Shown here one piece after another: positions 22,685-36,474 of a stretch of 52,860 nucleotides of DNA. Below the pieces are notes generated by a model, which did not search any database, was not told where the DNA came from, and saw nothing but the letters and a program-made list of their open reading frames with translations. The stretch is taken from the NCBI GenBank assembly GCA_036897485.1, contig JAYMTF010000112.1:1-52860 (forward strand), given 5' to 3'. This DNA is from Pelargonium nanum (lineage: Eukaryota > Streptophyta > Magnoliopsida > Geraniales > Geraniaceae). Made by a program: the position numbers and the translations under genes. Positions within the stretch are counted from its first letter, which is position 1; each line of letters opens with the position of its first letter.

Positions 22685-25600
22685 TTTCGCTTTTTAGTTA
22701 GTTACAAAACTTTGTGCTCTTCCTTTTAGGTTATTTTTGTTATAGTCCTAAACTCCTGCTACTAAAAAAGAGGAGAGGTATTTTTGTTGAGTACTGCAAA
22801 ATATGAAGTAGAGCTTACTTATAAGAAGCACCCCGCCTTCATAGAGCTTATGCACTTAAAAGGACACTTCCACAGGACTGTAAAAGGGCCGCTCCTAAAT
22901 TCTTCATTTGAAATAAAGCGTTTTATTTGGTGTCAAAAACCTGCCAATAAGAGACCCCGCGAGCAAGATTAAACAGGACACCTTAAGAGACGAGAGGGGA
23001 ATATACGTTATAAAGAACAAGGTTAATGTATCTTTCCTTAATAAACTCATTTAATTTATGATAAGCGGATGAACATATTTGATTCCGAAAAACCTTTGAT
23101 TAGCCCTATCCCCTATATTCTATTAGGACAATGGAAGGTACATAAGTCATTCTCATTCTCTTCTACTACGAGCCTTTTGCTTTACTAAATGAAGCATCTC
23201 GAAAAGTAGTAGTTTTACTCAATAGTTAGGAAACTAATATACGCAATTCCTTACAACCGAGGAAAATATAATACATAAAATTTGTAATAAGCTTTTCAAA
23301 AAAAGGATACTCTTATTATTTACTAAGATTGATTCCTCAAGGGAGTGTTTATATAAAAATACCTGACCTTATCAATTAGAATTTTTCATAAAGCTTGAAA
23401 TAGCCTATAAACAAGAAGAAAGTGTATTCTCATATTATACAAAATACTAACTTATAGTAAATTGAATAATACTCATTCCAGCTAGACAAAATAAACCTAG
23501 GAAGCGACTCATATAAATGAAACCGGCTTAATGAAAGCGGGTACCCCTAAAAACAACATCGGTAAGGGATAAAATTAGGCTTTCTCGACAAGATTTAAAT
23601 TTTAATAAAGAGGTTTAGTATGCTAAGTGAGTTTTTTCATTAAAAGTTCTATATAAGGAGTCTCGAGTGGCTTTAGTAGCCTCTTTTAGTAAAGCAAGTT
23701 TAACTAAAAAATTGGTGAGAGTCCGGAAAGTAGGATATAGAAATACTGTTAAAATAGGCAATAGTAAACGAATTTGAAGAAGTACTATATTTTACATCTT
23801 ACATTGATTATTTGATGAAGGGAACCCTCTAGAAGAACTGCTAGCAAGTTTACTTAATTATAGGGAAACTGCTGCTTATTTTACCAACCTGACTTTTTAG
23901 TTAGGATTTTCCTTTGAATCCTCGTAAGAACCCTCTTGTTGGTTTATGATCCTGGTAGTAATTTGAAGTTTTTAGAATTGTAATTTCAGAAGTAGCTTTT
24001 AAGGTTTCAAGCACGATAAAAGTTTGATAAGTAGAAATTTAGTAATAGGTTGTAGGCTTAATTTAGGATCTCAATCTCTCTTTTGAGGTTCTTGTAAATT
24101 GATAATTGTGGGAACAGTCTTTAGCCTTCTCCTCTGATATACCCTACTACCTACAGGGTATATAGCAAATTGGTGTATAAGTCCGCAGCTCGGGATTCTA
24201 TGTACAGAAACCTCTATGTGCCGCCAGGATAATACTTAAATGCTCGTGGTTTTCAAAGGGGTCGGACAGCCTTTAACGCGCATAATAAAGAAAAGGTCGC
24301 TTTTGGGATCAGTAATACGTCTTGCTCCGTGTTCTTGTTATTACCTCGTTTATTCGAGGGCTCTATCGCTTTAGGGTTTTTCGCGGTACCCGGTATGGTG
24401 AAACCTTATGCATTATATTTCGACTTCCCTTTCTTTGCAAGTATAGAAGAGTTCCTTATTTTTGATATAACAGAATTCTTTGTAATGCGACAGACTTCTC
24501 CCGGGATTTCCTAGAAAATCTCAAGGCGTATTACTATAAATTTGATTTTAGCTTAGATAAAAGAGCTCTCTTTTCTTGGTGCAATCTATTGCAGCTATAG
24601 TTATAGGGGAAGGTCCCGCCCTTTTGAGTAGCGAAGGAATAGATTCCTATTAGTCGTATAGTCGTAGAGTTAGATTGTTAGATTCCTTAGGTATGTGGTT
24701 TTTTTTTACAAATATAAAAAGGATAAAATTCTAGAAGCATTCTCTAGTTAAAAGAAGTAATTCGTTTCTTAAAGACTGGTTTTGGGGGGAAACCGATAAA
24801 ATGACTTCATAAAATAAAGAAGAAAGCTTTCGAGAAAGCCGGGGTGTTTCCGAGTTTGAACCTACAGAGATTCAGGTAAGTGCACTTTATCTTCTTTCTA
24901 AGGTTTTCAAGGTTAATGGCAAGGGCTTCCTTTTTTACTAAATACTATTCCTCAATAAGTAAGTTTTGAGACTTGAACCATTGCGCGACGGATAGCGTTA
25001 GCTTTGATTTAACCAACAAACGACGAGTGGATGGCTAGCTTTTTCCTTCGTTGACGGAAGTTCCTGAGTTGATTCTTCTCTTATACCTTTTGCTCTTTTC
25101 TAGAACTCTTTTTTATAGTCTCTCCCTCTAGCTCGAGTAAACAATCCTCCCTTTTTCGATCAATCTTATATTCAGTATCTTGCTTTCTCTTAGTCAATTT
25201 AAAAAGTGCACTCTTCTATATTCTACGCGAATCCCTATTCAACCCTTGTCTTGCTCTATTAGTTCGTAGGGAAAACCCACTTCTACATACCAGAGAGGTA
25301 GCTTATTAATTAATTAATAGCTATAAAGTAGTAGAATTTAGGAGTCTTATTTACGTCTAAACTGCTCTAAAAACCTAAGCTTACAAATTTAGAGATATAG
25401 CATTATTATTAAGGCAATGAAGAAAAAACTTAGAAGGAGGCCCCTAACGAGTTTGGTGTTAAAACGAATATAGTAGAACAACTTCACATGGCTCCCTTGT
25501 CCATAAACTCCCAGACCCTGGTTACACTTTATTGATAAATCCCGGAAATCTAAATAGAACAAAACTCTGCTAGAGCGCTTATAGAGGACATCTACAAGCA

Positions 25601-28360
25601 ATAGCTCTTACTTTTTAGTGGATTTAAACTACCCTGTTGATAAAATGGGTAATATATTGGAGTGCTAAAAAATTACTATTATCTACTATGTATTTTGTTA
25701 GGTTTCCTTCATCACTAAGCAGTACGTGGGTATTATACTATTTCTCTTTTCTTTAAAAATTTAGACAGCTTGATTTTTCTTATTTTATTTGAGCTTTTGG
25801 TCAAGTTTATGTTAATACAGGTACAAGCGGCAGGGATTTTTAACCAAGGAGTTCCTATAGATTAGATAATGGAGGGTTATTATTCATACATATCATACAG
25901 GTGTGAAAGCTAGTTAGTAGAGGCAATGAATATCGTGTATCCAAGTAGGGCGTCCTTGGCTTGAGAATGAATAAAAAGGTTCAAATAGATCTCCTTTACT
26001 AATATAAGACTTTCTTTATCAACAGAGAGATAGAGAACCCTTGTAGACTTACTAGGAGAAGGTCATTTCTTGAGTAATCTTATTGTTCCTTCTTTTTTGT
26101 CATAACTACCGAACTTGTATACAAAAAGTTATTCTGGGGTTACTTAACGAAATTTGAAGTAGGTCTTGTAAATTTCTTTGACTTCTTATTCCTTGCTTTT
26201 TTTAAGGGAGTCCAGTTACCACTAACTTGGTTATATATCATTCTGTTTTTTTACCACTTAATTTAATCTTGTGAAATAAGAGTTTTTCCATACTTGACAT
26301 TTCAAAATCTTTTAATATTAAATAACTTAGTTATAGTATGCTGGGTTGAAATTGACTACCTGCGTTTATCAATTAGATAAATAATTAGAATTCTATATAA
26401 TTAAACCCCTCTTAGCCCTTTTTTACAAAAAGAGTAAAAGTTTCCATATTACTTATATACCTAGTATGGTTACCGTGTTAATCTCTGCCCGCGGCTATAG
26501 CTTAGAATTTACTAGTTACTTCGAAAGGTTTATAACTCAAGTAGAGCTGGTATAGCATAACTTCCTAATGGTCAGAGTCCAAACCACACACAAGTATGTA
26601 AAGCCGGAATTAATTTAATAAGTAACCGGAAACCATATAATCAGCGAAGTCTTATCTTTATTATCTTGAGGACATAAGAAAAAAGAGATCTTTTGCTTAA
26701 TAAACACTGGGCCGGCCCTTAGTAAAAATATAACCACCCAGAAATTCTAGAGCTTCTAATAGGGGTTCGCAGATAAAGCAAAGTGTCTTAATAAATCTGG
26801 TATTTAAATTTCAGTTTCAGATGTTGTCAATGCAGTGACACAGGATTCCTGGTAGAGTGTCTTATGTAGAAGTCAAGCCAGAGAGTAAGGGTTTTTTAAT
26901 AATGAGAAAGTTCAGTTATTCAAGAAATTAAGTACATTCATAAGAGATCTTAGAAGTTTTATCCCTATCCTGCTGTTTAGTTGTCAATCATAAGGATCCT
27001 TTTTTTTAATGTTTTTTGATATTAAAAGCGCAGCTTCTATTTCTAACTCTATAATATTAAACTGAATTATTTGTATTAATGAACAGGGAGTCAAAAACTA
27101 TCTGAAAAGGGGTTATAATCATAAACCCGGTTTTATTACATTGAGGGAACGGGCATTTTGCACTCACCAATAAGCTAGGAGAGTCTAGGGGTATCAAAAG
27201 ACAAGCAATAAAACACGAGAAAATCCGGGTAGTAAAAGTCTCTAGTTTCCTTAATGTAGCTGATCTGTGTTCCATACTAATTTTAGTAAATAGGTACTTA
27301 CTGAGATAACGCAATAGAAGCCTCTCAAATCCCTTACTTGTTAAGTAGTCTAAAATACCAATAATAAGAGTAAATTTTAGGAGATCCCTAATGGATTTTC
27401 TAAGGAAAATTTTTTAGTAGAATATACTTATCAAACTCAGAAAAGGAGGTCAACAACTAATATGCGTTCCGAAAACTCTTAATAAAATTGTACAAGTGAG
27501 GTTTTTGATAGTTTTAACAACTCTTTCTTAAAATAAGGCTGTAGTTAATAAGGTAAAACTTGGAAGTAAGTATATAAGAAATTTTAGTCTTTATATACTA
27601 GTATACTGGAAATTCGTATGTTTATTAACCAAAAAGAGAGTTTACCAGGAAAATATAGGAAATAGCTATAGAATTACCTTTTTACAAAGACGTATAAAAA
27701 ATAAAAATTTAAAAGAATAAACTGCCTAAAGGGCTTGCCTCAAGTTATCTAACGTAAAATTTTAGTAAAGTAAATTAGGATTAGAGAATACGTATTTTAA
27801 GTAATAAGCTTTTCTTTAATGGGTAAGTAGCTCAAGTAAAAAAAGGGGGGATTAAAAAAAGGAGCTTCTATCTAGCACATTCTTTATATTGAATATTGAA
27901 TTAAGATAATCGGTGGGCTATTCCGTTACATGGAATGTGCTTCTGGGTGTTTTTACGAACTCTAAGTCCTGGATAAGAAAGTTGCAATGCTTATTTACAT
28001 AATACTGAAAAGGCTGAGATTTCGGGGGCAAAGGAATAAATTGAGGGCTTTTGTTTTTTACAAATCTTCTCTTTACCTTATTTAGTTAAGGCTCTAGTAG
28101 GACTGTGAATAATTGATTTCCATGTTCAAGAAACTTATACACATTACAGGATAGGAAGAATAGGATTTAGAGGCAAGGATAGTACTATGAATGGGTCTCT
28201 ATATCAAGGGTGGCAAGGTCCTTTGAAAGGATTCCTAAATAAAGGGGTTAATTTAATCATTGATAACCTCTAATCTGAATCTGGTCTACGCTTTTTTGTT
28301 TTCAAGCTAAACAATAAGGAAAATTCTTGTTATGATATTCTGTAAATAACGAGTGACTAC
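22685..28360. other. Non-coding stretch downstream of trnW
   Basis: No recognised gene. Open frames at 22784-22972 (plus, 62 codons), 24329-24514 (plus, 61), 25389-25601 (minus, 70) and 27057-27314 (minus, 85) match nothing I know and are of chance length. A TTAATTAATTAA palindrome lies near 25307 and a 6-bp hairpin GCTTTC-GA-GAAAGC at 24836-24849. A tRNA T-arm-like piece (minus, near 24970-24985) could not be extended to a tRNA. Confidence 0.55.
26939..26947 (+). promoter_or_regulatory. Promoter-like motif CATAAGAGA
   Basis: Exact CATAAGAGA core preceded by an AT-rich stretch (AAGAAATTAAGTACATT), as in dicot mitochondrial promoters. There is no recognised gene downstream; the next feature is the 28.4 kb tRNA-like relic, on the opposite strand. 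Confidence 0.35.
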
Positions 28361-28432
28361 TAGACTGAGTAGACTCGAACCCGCGCTTTTAGATGTATGA
28401 AGCTCTTGTACTACCGATAATCAACTTGAGAG
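28361..28432 (-). pseudogene. tRNA-like relic, trnM(CAU)-like (copy C), duplicate of 1.8 kb relic
   Basis: On the minus strand it reads TATCGGTAGTAC, then GCTTCATAC (CAU), then GCGGGTTCGAGTC. It aligns with the relic at 1757-1829 over the whole tRNA-like part, and the flank shares TAAATRACGAGTGACT (28343-28358 versus 1723-1738, 15 of 16 identical). About 16 bases present in the 1.8 kb copy are missing here. Stems are not intact in either copy. They therefore derive from one duplicated segment, larger than the tRNA. Confidence 0.45.
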
Positions 28433-31427
28433 GTAGCTGACATCTACAATTCCCTGTCTTTTTTACTAAAAAACCTGGTATTTTAAGCTTTAGTTCTATT
28501 TAAGTGATTCTCATTTCTAAGAACTTTCCCCAAAAAGGATTTCCTGGGATTGGTTTCCTTACAGGGATCCCTTAATAACCCAGATATATAATTAATAAAC
28601 CACTTTACATAGATAAACAGCAGCTTTTACTTCGGCTTTATAAGAATATCTTTACCTTGCTTATTGTAAATGTAAATACCGTACAAGGAAACCCCTGATT
28701 CAGTAAAATCCTTTGCATTCTAAAAGTACGGCTCCAGCTTTGAAGTAAGAGGCGCCTAAGAAAGCATAACCTTTTTTTGTACCCCGAGTGAATAAACGCT
28801 TTTAATTTTCACTAGACGCGAAAACCTAAGGGGATCCGCTTATTCTATCCGTGCTTTAACATAGGAATTATAGAATCTCTTAACCGGGTAGATAGCTGTT
28901 AGCTGATTTATACTGCATTTCTTCCTTTTTTCATAGCTGGAAATAACACACTCTTTTATTTTTTTAAAAAAAATCTTAGCAGTACCAAACAAGATTTATC
29001 TCGGACTTTTTCTTCAAGTGAGGCTCACGTTACCGGCTTTTAAACTTGAAAGGAAGCTGTCTGTCAACTAATAGACATCCCTACTAATTAAAAAAGAGTA
29101 ATATTAGCCTATTGTAACCACACCTCTTGTCTTTTTTCTTAAATAAATTTCTTAGATAGAATGCTTCTGTAGTAGAGTAAAAGCCCTCGTATGTTGTATA
29201 GGGCAGTGCTTTTCAAAAGTATAAATAAAATATAACACTCTGAATCTTGATATAACCCGCTAAAGATTTCTCCCCTCTATTCAGTATTAGATTATACCCT
29301 TCTCTACTCTACTATTGATAATTGACTCCTCAAGCTTCGGGTATAATGTCCTTTTCGCAATTAAGAATACAGCGCCTGCCCTTATAATAAAATTCCCAGG
29401 AATTGGTATACTAGTTTTACAAAAAGTTGACTAAAAAATTCCTTGTATTTGATAGGAGTGTTCCTAGGATTGAGAATAAGGACTCCTTTCAACTGTAAAT
29501 CCCCTTACCTTAAAGACAAAAATCCTCCTAGATTAAATAGGAGCGCCTAATACTTTTTTAGGATACTGGGCTTGCTGCTTTGAAATCAACAGCGGAAATA
29601 GAATAGGTAATATCTTTTTTCTATATTTTTTTTTACTATAGGCGGGACTACTTAGTCGGATCTCTCAAACGAAGGGTAGTACAATCTAAAAGATAAAAAT
29701 ATAGATAGAGGTTTCAAAACAAAATAAGAAACTTACTAATTCAAGTGCAAAAGAAAAATATCGGTTTTTACGGCACCCTGTGTCCTAATACTTTAAAAGC
29801 AGGGCCTATAAAGGGAAACTTTGGGGAGATTTAGTTTGACTTGGTTTCAACTCTCAAAAAGAGAATCCAGGCGATACTTTATTAAGAATATTCCAAAGAC
29901 TCTATTTTAGAGTGTTTTAATAGCTGGCTCTTTAGGAAACGGACTCTCCCCAGGCATTTAAGGAAACGCATTATAAAAGAAAAGTGGAACCTCTTGCTAT
30001 AATGTCCTGAGCTCTTTAGGGCTCCCTATAACCTATAACTAGTTCTTAAGAGTTGTTTAATGTTTTTGTGTACCACTAAGATTTGGGTTTTAAACTCGCA
30101 CCTCCGAAAGTAGAGCTACTTACAATGCTATTGTTAAAATTAAACAAAGTAAGGGCTTAAGAGTCCTAAATAAGTTCTTGTAAAGAGAGGTATATACACA
30201 AAAAACAAACAGCTGTTGAAGGGGCCTTTTCATAAATAGGAATCACTTAGATAAAGGAGCTTAAGGGAAATTTAGCGGATATCTCAAAGTCTCAAGTAGA
30301 AAATTTAGATATTAGAAGGCAGGAGAGCCCTTAGGAAAACAAGCTCTAGTGTGCTAAAATAGTAAGTTCTAATCCCGATATGGTTATAGGGAATTCCTAC
30401 ATTCATTTGTACAGTCCGAAGGGTACTTGAGGAAGGTTAATGTATATAGTGTATATAGTAATTATAATAGTACATGAATACCTTATAACCGCACCACTTT
30501 GCACTAACTGTCTTATTCATACCTTTCCGAGGAGATATACTCTTAGGGGCTATCCCTAAATTGCCACCCTTCAAAGCTTGTTTCTTCTTAAGGACCTATA
30601 ACCTGTCCTATTAGAACTAGATCTTATTGGGTATACCTGTCTTATTCTGTATACCTTATCGACTTGCTTAAAATGGACACTAAGGAAATAGGAACTCTCC
30701 CGGATAGCTTGTACAAAATTCTTAATTTAGTGGCACAGAATCTCGAATGAATTACTAATAAATTACCCTAGAACGCTTTTTAAACTAACAAAGGGAAATC
30801 CTTCTTTTTTTTAGGGAAAACTCTATTTTTAGCTTATAAAGTATATAAAATAAAAAAAGCACTAAGTCAAGAATGAGTATCGCAGAATTTTTTATATGTT
30901 AAAAAAAGAAAAGCTTTACAGATTTGAACCCTCTTTGTACGAATGTTAAGGCTGTATTACCTATGAAAGTTCAATACCCCAAAACTTATTAAGTAGTTCA
31001 ATATTCTCGATTCTTTCTCAAATTGAGTTTTTCTTAAACCAACCGCTTTGAAATTTCCCTTTAATTATAACCCAGTTTCTCTAAGATAAAAGCCCGCCAT
31101 AGCATTAATTAGGGATTCCTGTATTTAAAAATCCAACAAAATGTATTGAAACTAAAAACAAGTAGCTTCTATGGTTAACCACAAGGGGACCAACCTGACA
31201 AAAGGCTTTTTAACGGTAGCTATCCTTGTCTTGAATAAAACTACCTGAGAGCTTATGTCTCAACCAAGGACAAGACTCGTTCAAGATTTCCTACTTGTTT
31301 TGTAGACCTTAGAAGTTTTCGGACTCTCTCCTTAATCCAATAACCGAGGTTTCCAGGGATTTGGAATAGCTTATACTAACTACAAACTCTCTTAAGAAAT
31401 ACCCCGGTAACATGGGGCACAGGATCC

Positions 31428-31457
31428 CTTTTTAGATTCGAACCTTTATCTAAAAAG
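31428..31457. repeat. 10-bp perfect stem-loop
   Basis: CTTTTTAGAT (31428-31437) and ATCTAAAAAG (31448-31457) are exact reverse complements around a 10-base loop TCGAACCTTT. The loop resembles a tRNA T loop read from the minus strand, but the stem is far longer than a T stem, so it is recorded as a hairpin only. Confidence 0.6.
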
Positions 31458-33655
31458 TAAGAGTTAATCTTTTTGGGATGTTGCTAAACCAAGTTCTTTA
31501 AAAACTTCATTAGCCGCAGCTTTTTGAGTTGTTATGTAGCTAAAGTACTAATTAAGAGCAATCAATTTTTACAAAAATAAGTAGTTCCCGGTATAATTAA
31601 AATAATAAGAGAAGAATATCGTAAGCAATTTCTTGCCATGTAAATGTGCATTAAAAACCGTCATCTCTTAGAGCTGGTAGTAGGGATTAAGCTTATTTCA
31701 TGGTGAGTATCTATATTTGTTGTAGAAGCGTATGCTAGTAATTTGACATAAAATTCACAAGTCGCTAAACACTACAATTCCCACAACCAAAACAATAAAG
31801 CATCTCTGAGAGCAAGATTTATAAAGAGTTAAATTCTTTCGAATCTCGAGTTCTATCTAATAAATTCCTATTTGATAAACAGACTCCATTTTCAGACTCT
31901 AAAACCGGAACCTGGCACTAAGAAGATATAATTTCTCGACCGTAAAATGGACACTGAACCTAGTTAGAATAAAGGGAGATGCTAACTTTCAGATATAAAC
32001 GCCATAGATTATTACTTGAAACGTACATTAAAAGCTATTAGTTTAATACTTTATTTTTTCTATTGAAAAATAAGAGATATCACCCACTTCAGATACTATA
32101 GAAAAACTTTCGATAGAGACCAAAATCTATATAAACTTAAAGGTTTATTCAATCCCAGAACCCTTTTAAAAATAACACAATAACCTACTCCTTATGAAAA
32201 CTTATCCTAGATACTCCTTTTATAACTTTAACGAAACCTTGTGAATCCCTATTTTTATTTCTCAATTCCAAATTCTATTATAAGAGACTTTCTTACCTAT
32301 CTTAAGGAGGAACTCCCTATAATTCGGGCACTTACGCCTATTCCTTAACTCTTAATGCTTAACCTAGAAGAACTCCTAGAATTACTCCATTAGTATTAGA
32401 ATAGGTTGCCCCCGATACTTATTTGTAAAGGATTTAATTTAAGTTAAAACTACAGTAACTTGGTTTGTTTATTTAAGAATCCCTATATTAGTAGGAGTGC
32501 TGAAATTTAGATTATAGAGGCACTCACTAAAAAAATTAGTAAGGGAAACCTGAATCAGTAAAGCAGTAAAAAGATAAACTTTTCATAGCTGGGTTTAGGA
32601 CTCGACTTTTGGACTATCTTCTATGTGAGATACAGTTCTGCCGGATTAAATTTATTTACAGAGAACTCTAATCTATTACAAGACAAAGTACTTTACTACT
32701 CCTTTTAGTTTAACCTTATTAGAGATTACTCGACCATTTTAAAATTATATATAATGCAATGTCTCAAAGCAATAAAATTGTTAATCAGGGCTCAGTTACG
32801 AAATATATATACTCCGTAATAAAGCGCACCGAGGGGTTCACAAAGATAAAGAAAGCGTCTTCCTAGTGAATTTTTCGTTACTTCAGACAGGGACACTCTA
32901 TACAAGAATATCGTTTTACTTCTCCGGAAATAAGGATTCCTTTTTCTACTGAGCACAACCTACATGTAACCAGCATACTACGAGAATCTCTTCTTTTTAT
33001 AGGGATCTACTGATCAGATAACAATAGGGCTCTACCAGATTGCAGTTATGGACTATTTTATTATAAATACCTTTTGTTAGATAATAGAAATTCGGTATAA
33101 TCCAACAAGTACATTGGATAGCTTTTATACCCTTAAAAAAGAGGCTCCTTTGAGTAAAGTTTTCTCTAAAAATACAATTGATTGTTGGCAAGTCAAACAA
33201 AAAGCGACTAATTTGTCCCAATTTCCTTATAAAGAAAAAGCAAGGAATTCAAAAAAGAAGTAGATTAAACTTCTTAGAATTTCATATGTCTATTAACCCC
33301 AGATTTAGCAGTTTTCACTAGAGTCTTGTATTCCCTAAAATATCTTATCCCCAAGTCTCGGACCTTTGATTAACCAAAGTTTTATCCTTACAGCATGAAG
33401 AAAACCTATTAAATAGAGGAAAACCACCAGTTTTTAGTTATATCCGAAATTAGAGGGTGTGTAAGCACTTCTCGAGCGGAATTCGGGGGATTACTGATTT
33501 TAAAAGGATTTTCCTACCTCTTTTATTTTCTTTAAATTGGAAATTTAACTAAGGATTCTCGTTGTATTAAAGATTAAAACCAAAAAGTGTAACTTCAAAT
33601 CGCTAGGTAAAACATTTTTATCCCCTTACGGAGGCTGACCTAGGAAAGAGGCGGT

Positions 33656-33667
33656 TTTCCGCGGAAA
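33656..33667. repeat. 12-bp palindrome TTTCCGCGGAAA
   Basis: A perfect self-complementary 12-mer within the locally GC-richer segment at ~33.6-34.4 kb. Function unknown. Confidence 0.5.
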
Positions 33668-36450
33668 GACAAAGGCCTTCATACCCAGTAATAAGAACCA
33701 TAGGAAGAAATCTTATTCAATTGAAACGCAGGATTAGCCAGGTCTCTTGGTCCCTATCCAGGGTTGGATTCTTCCCTGATGTAATGGTGAACACTTATTT
33801 CAAAAGAAAAATAGCTGAGCCTTTCATTTAGGCAGATGAACTCTGTGGACCCAATCACAAGCAAAACTCTATTATTTGTAGATTAGCTTACTAAAGGAAC
33901 TTTCTCACACAAATTAGTATAGTAGCCCTTGATAGTAGGGGCTTCATTATGATTTTCCATTTGAATTACGGGTAGCATTCTCCTCTTCCATTCCTTTGGC
34001 TCGTTAAATGAAAACTTGGAAATTCTCTTTGTAAATATTCAGCAGGCGATTTTTAACGAAATAAGAATAGGGATTCACTTGGACACTTGTGATAAACTAG
34101 AGCACATTCAGGATAACCCGTGCTTCGTTCCACACATCTCGATGCACTGACTAAAAAAGAACACTCTCTCGATGGCTAATCGGCACCCAGATGTACCTTC
34201 TTAGGAAAGGGCGCGTCATGAGATCTTACGATGTCTAAACCGAATGAAGGCAAAGAAGAACAAGAATCAGGACAGAGAACTTAAGGGACCCCATGAACCT
34301 TTGCTTATACTGTCCCGAACTGGAGTCGGTTAGGTAACGAAGTTAGCAACGATTGCACAAACTGAAGCTTGCCAACAACCTATTACCAATGTAAAAAACT
34401 TAAAAACACTAACCAAGAGATCTCCGTTTAATTCTGTGATTTAGAAAGTGAGTCTTTTACAAAATAAATTCAATTTTTGTTTTAGAAAAGTAAGAGAGTA
34501 GACTACTTAGTATAGGCTATTATAAGGGGTCCAATCTCGTATGTTAAAGATATCAAAGATATTATATACATGCTCAGAATTGAGTCAATCAAAGAAGAGG
34601 ACCTAGTAAAAAAAGGAGGATCTTAGCGGGTAGCCAATCTTTGCCGCTTAAGAGACTTATTATCTTTAGTAAAGAGTTGCACTATGAGATAAAAGAGCGA
34701 GCCCCTTATAAAATTGTCAAATTAAAGTAAAGCCCAGATAACCCCGTTGGATAGCTATGATAAGTGAAACCCTCGAATAAGAATCAACATATTCTCGCTT
34801 ATTGGAGTTCAGGACATTTTTTGAAACTATAAATAAAGGGTTTCAGTTAGCTAGTTTCTTTCAGATTTTGTGCCGTTAATAAGGTGTTTTTAAGAAATAA
34901 ACACAAGTTATCCAGGAGAGTCTCCTCTATTTGGAAGCAAGTTTAAGGAAGTAGTTATGAGCTACAAGGAATTAAAGTCTAAAGTATATAAGGAATGTTC
35001 CTAAGTTTCCAGGTTTCCACAATCTCTTAAAGTCAAGGCAGTAGAACTAAAGTTTATAGTCCCTGTTTTGTCTGAACTTAGAGGAGTAAGTGCTTAAGCT
35101 CCTACTTTATATATAGGTTTCTAGGTTTTACAAGAGAGATTCCCTTTCTTTATGACTTCTTGTGAATTTCTAGTTATAGTAAAGAATTGAAATCTACCTC
35201 TTAAAACCAGAGAAGATGTTAAGTGGATTGGAAGATATAGTCAACAATTATTATTGCCGGACAAAAAGCTATCCAGTGTTTTAAAATTCCGTTCGTTACA
35301 AGGGGTATCCCGCATCTTGTAGTACTGAAGAATAAGACTCATAATCAGTAAAAAGTATCCAATCAACAAGTTTTCGTTACCTTTAGAGGACACGGATAAC
35401 CAAGAGTTCTCTTGAGTACAAAATCTGAGAAACGGGGCTTTAAAGGGTTGATTGAGGTTTAAAAATTGCTAATAAGCAAAATTTAACAAGGGGGCTCCAG
35501 GTAGAGTCTGCTAAAACACTCTTTTCTAGAGTATATCCGTATTAGGGTCATAACTACACAGAAAAGTAATAATTAAGAAAGAAGCTACTAACTTCTTTGC
35601 CGTAAGCCAGATAAATATTATATTACAAGAGAAGCCCTTGTCTTCATAAAGGGGTCTATCACTTGAAAAACGTTCTGGTCTTTGTTAAGCTAGCTAGTTT
35701 AAATATTCTTAAGTATTCTTTTTAGTTCCTTTTCTAGAACATACATATTAGAATCCTGTTAGAGACAGGGAGGGTATACACGGTAGAACTAAGCTAAGTT
35801 TTGAAGCTTTTTCTTCTATGCTTCTGTAGTTTATTATATGTGTCTGTAAAATTTTAGTTAGTAAAAGAGATCCAAATCTTCTTTATAGGTTCGTAATATG
35901 TTCGGTATTCAACAATCAAATGTCATATTATGAGATCTTTTTTATATATCCCATGCCGAAACCAGTGCTTGAACAGGAAGTTATATACTGATTATAACCT
36001 ATATAATTATTTGATCAATTGAAGATTGCCGATCCTAGTGCCCGACAATGTTCATTATACTTAGACTTTTTGCAATGCTAAATTCATATGTAGTAAACCC
36101 CGAGTTATGAAACTAACAAAAGGCCCATGAATTACTCTAGTTTTTCAGGTAAGTTTTATTTATAACTTGTGATTTATTCAATTGAGGAGGATTTTCAATT
36201 GCAAGAAATCCATTTAACGCTCTAGACTAGCGGAGAAGTGGAGATACCGAGAGCTCCTTTTTTTAGCCTACGTGTCAGTTTTTACTTACGCTTTTGATAT
36301 CATGAAACTCACAAGTCCCGAGTCTCCTACACGGATTTCCTATATATAACTTTCCTGAGTTCTACTGCTGTCAATCATCCTATGATAAAGGTGTTCATTT
36401 CACTCATTCCTTGTACCCCAAATTATATATCTCGTGTTAAAATACACGGG

Positions 36451-36474
36451 TTTATTATATTATATTATATATAC
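36451..36474. repeat. TATTA-type low-complexity tract
   Basis: Tandem TATTATATTATATTATATA within a pure A/T stretch. A simple-sequence tract with no associated gene. Confidence 0.6.

Noticed and set aside
27057..27314. 85-codon frame, minus strand
   Set aside because: No motif, no conserved-looking composition and no context; of chance length.
34095..34165. Faint resemblance to a copia-type integrase/RNase H end (NPCF..HIS)
   Set aside because: Only a few residues in one short frame; no reverse transcriptase or RNase H motifs nearby, so not enough to call a retroelement.
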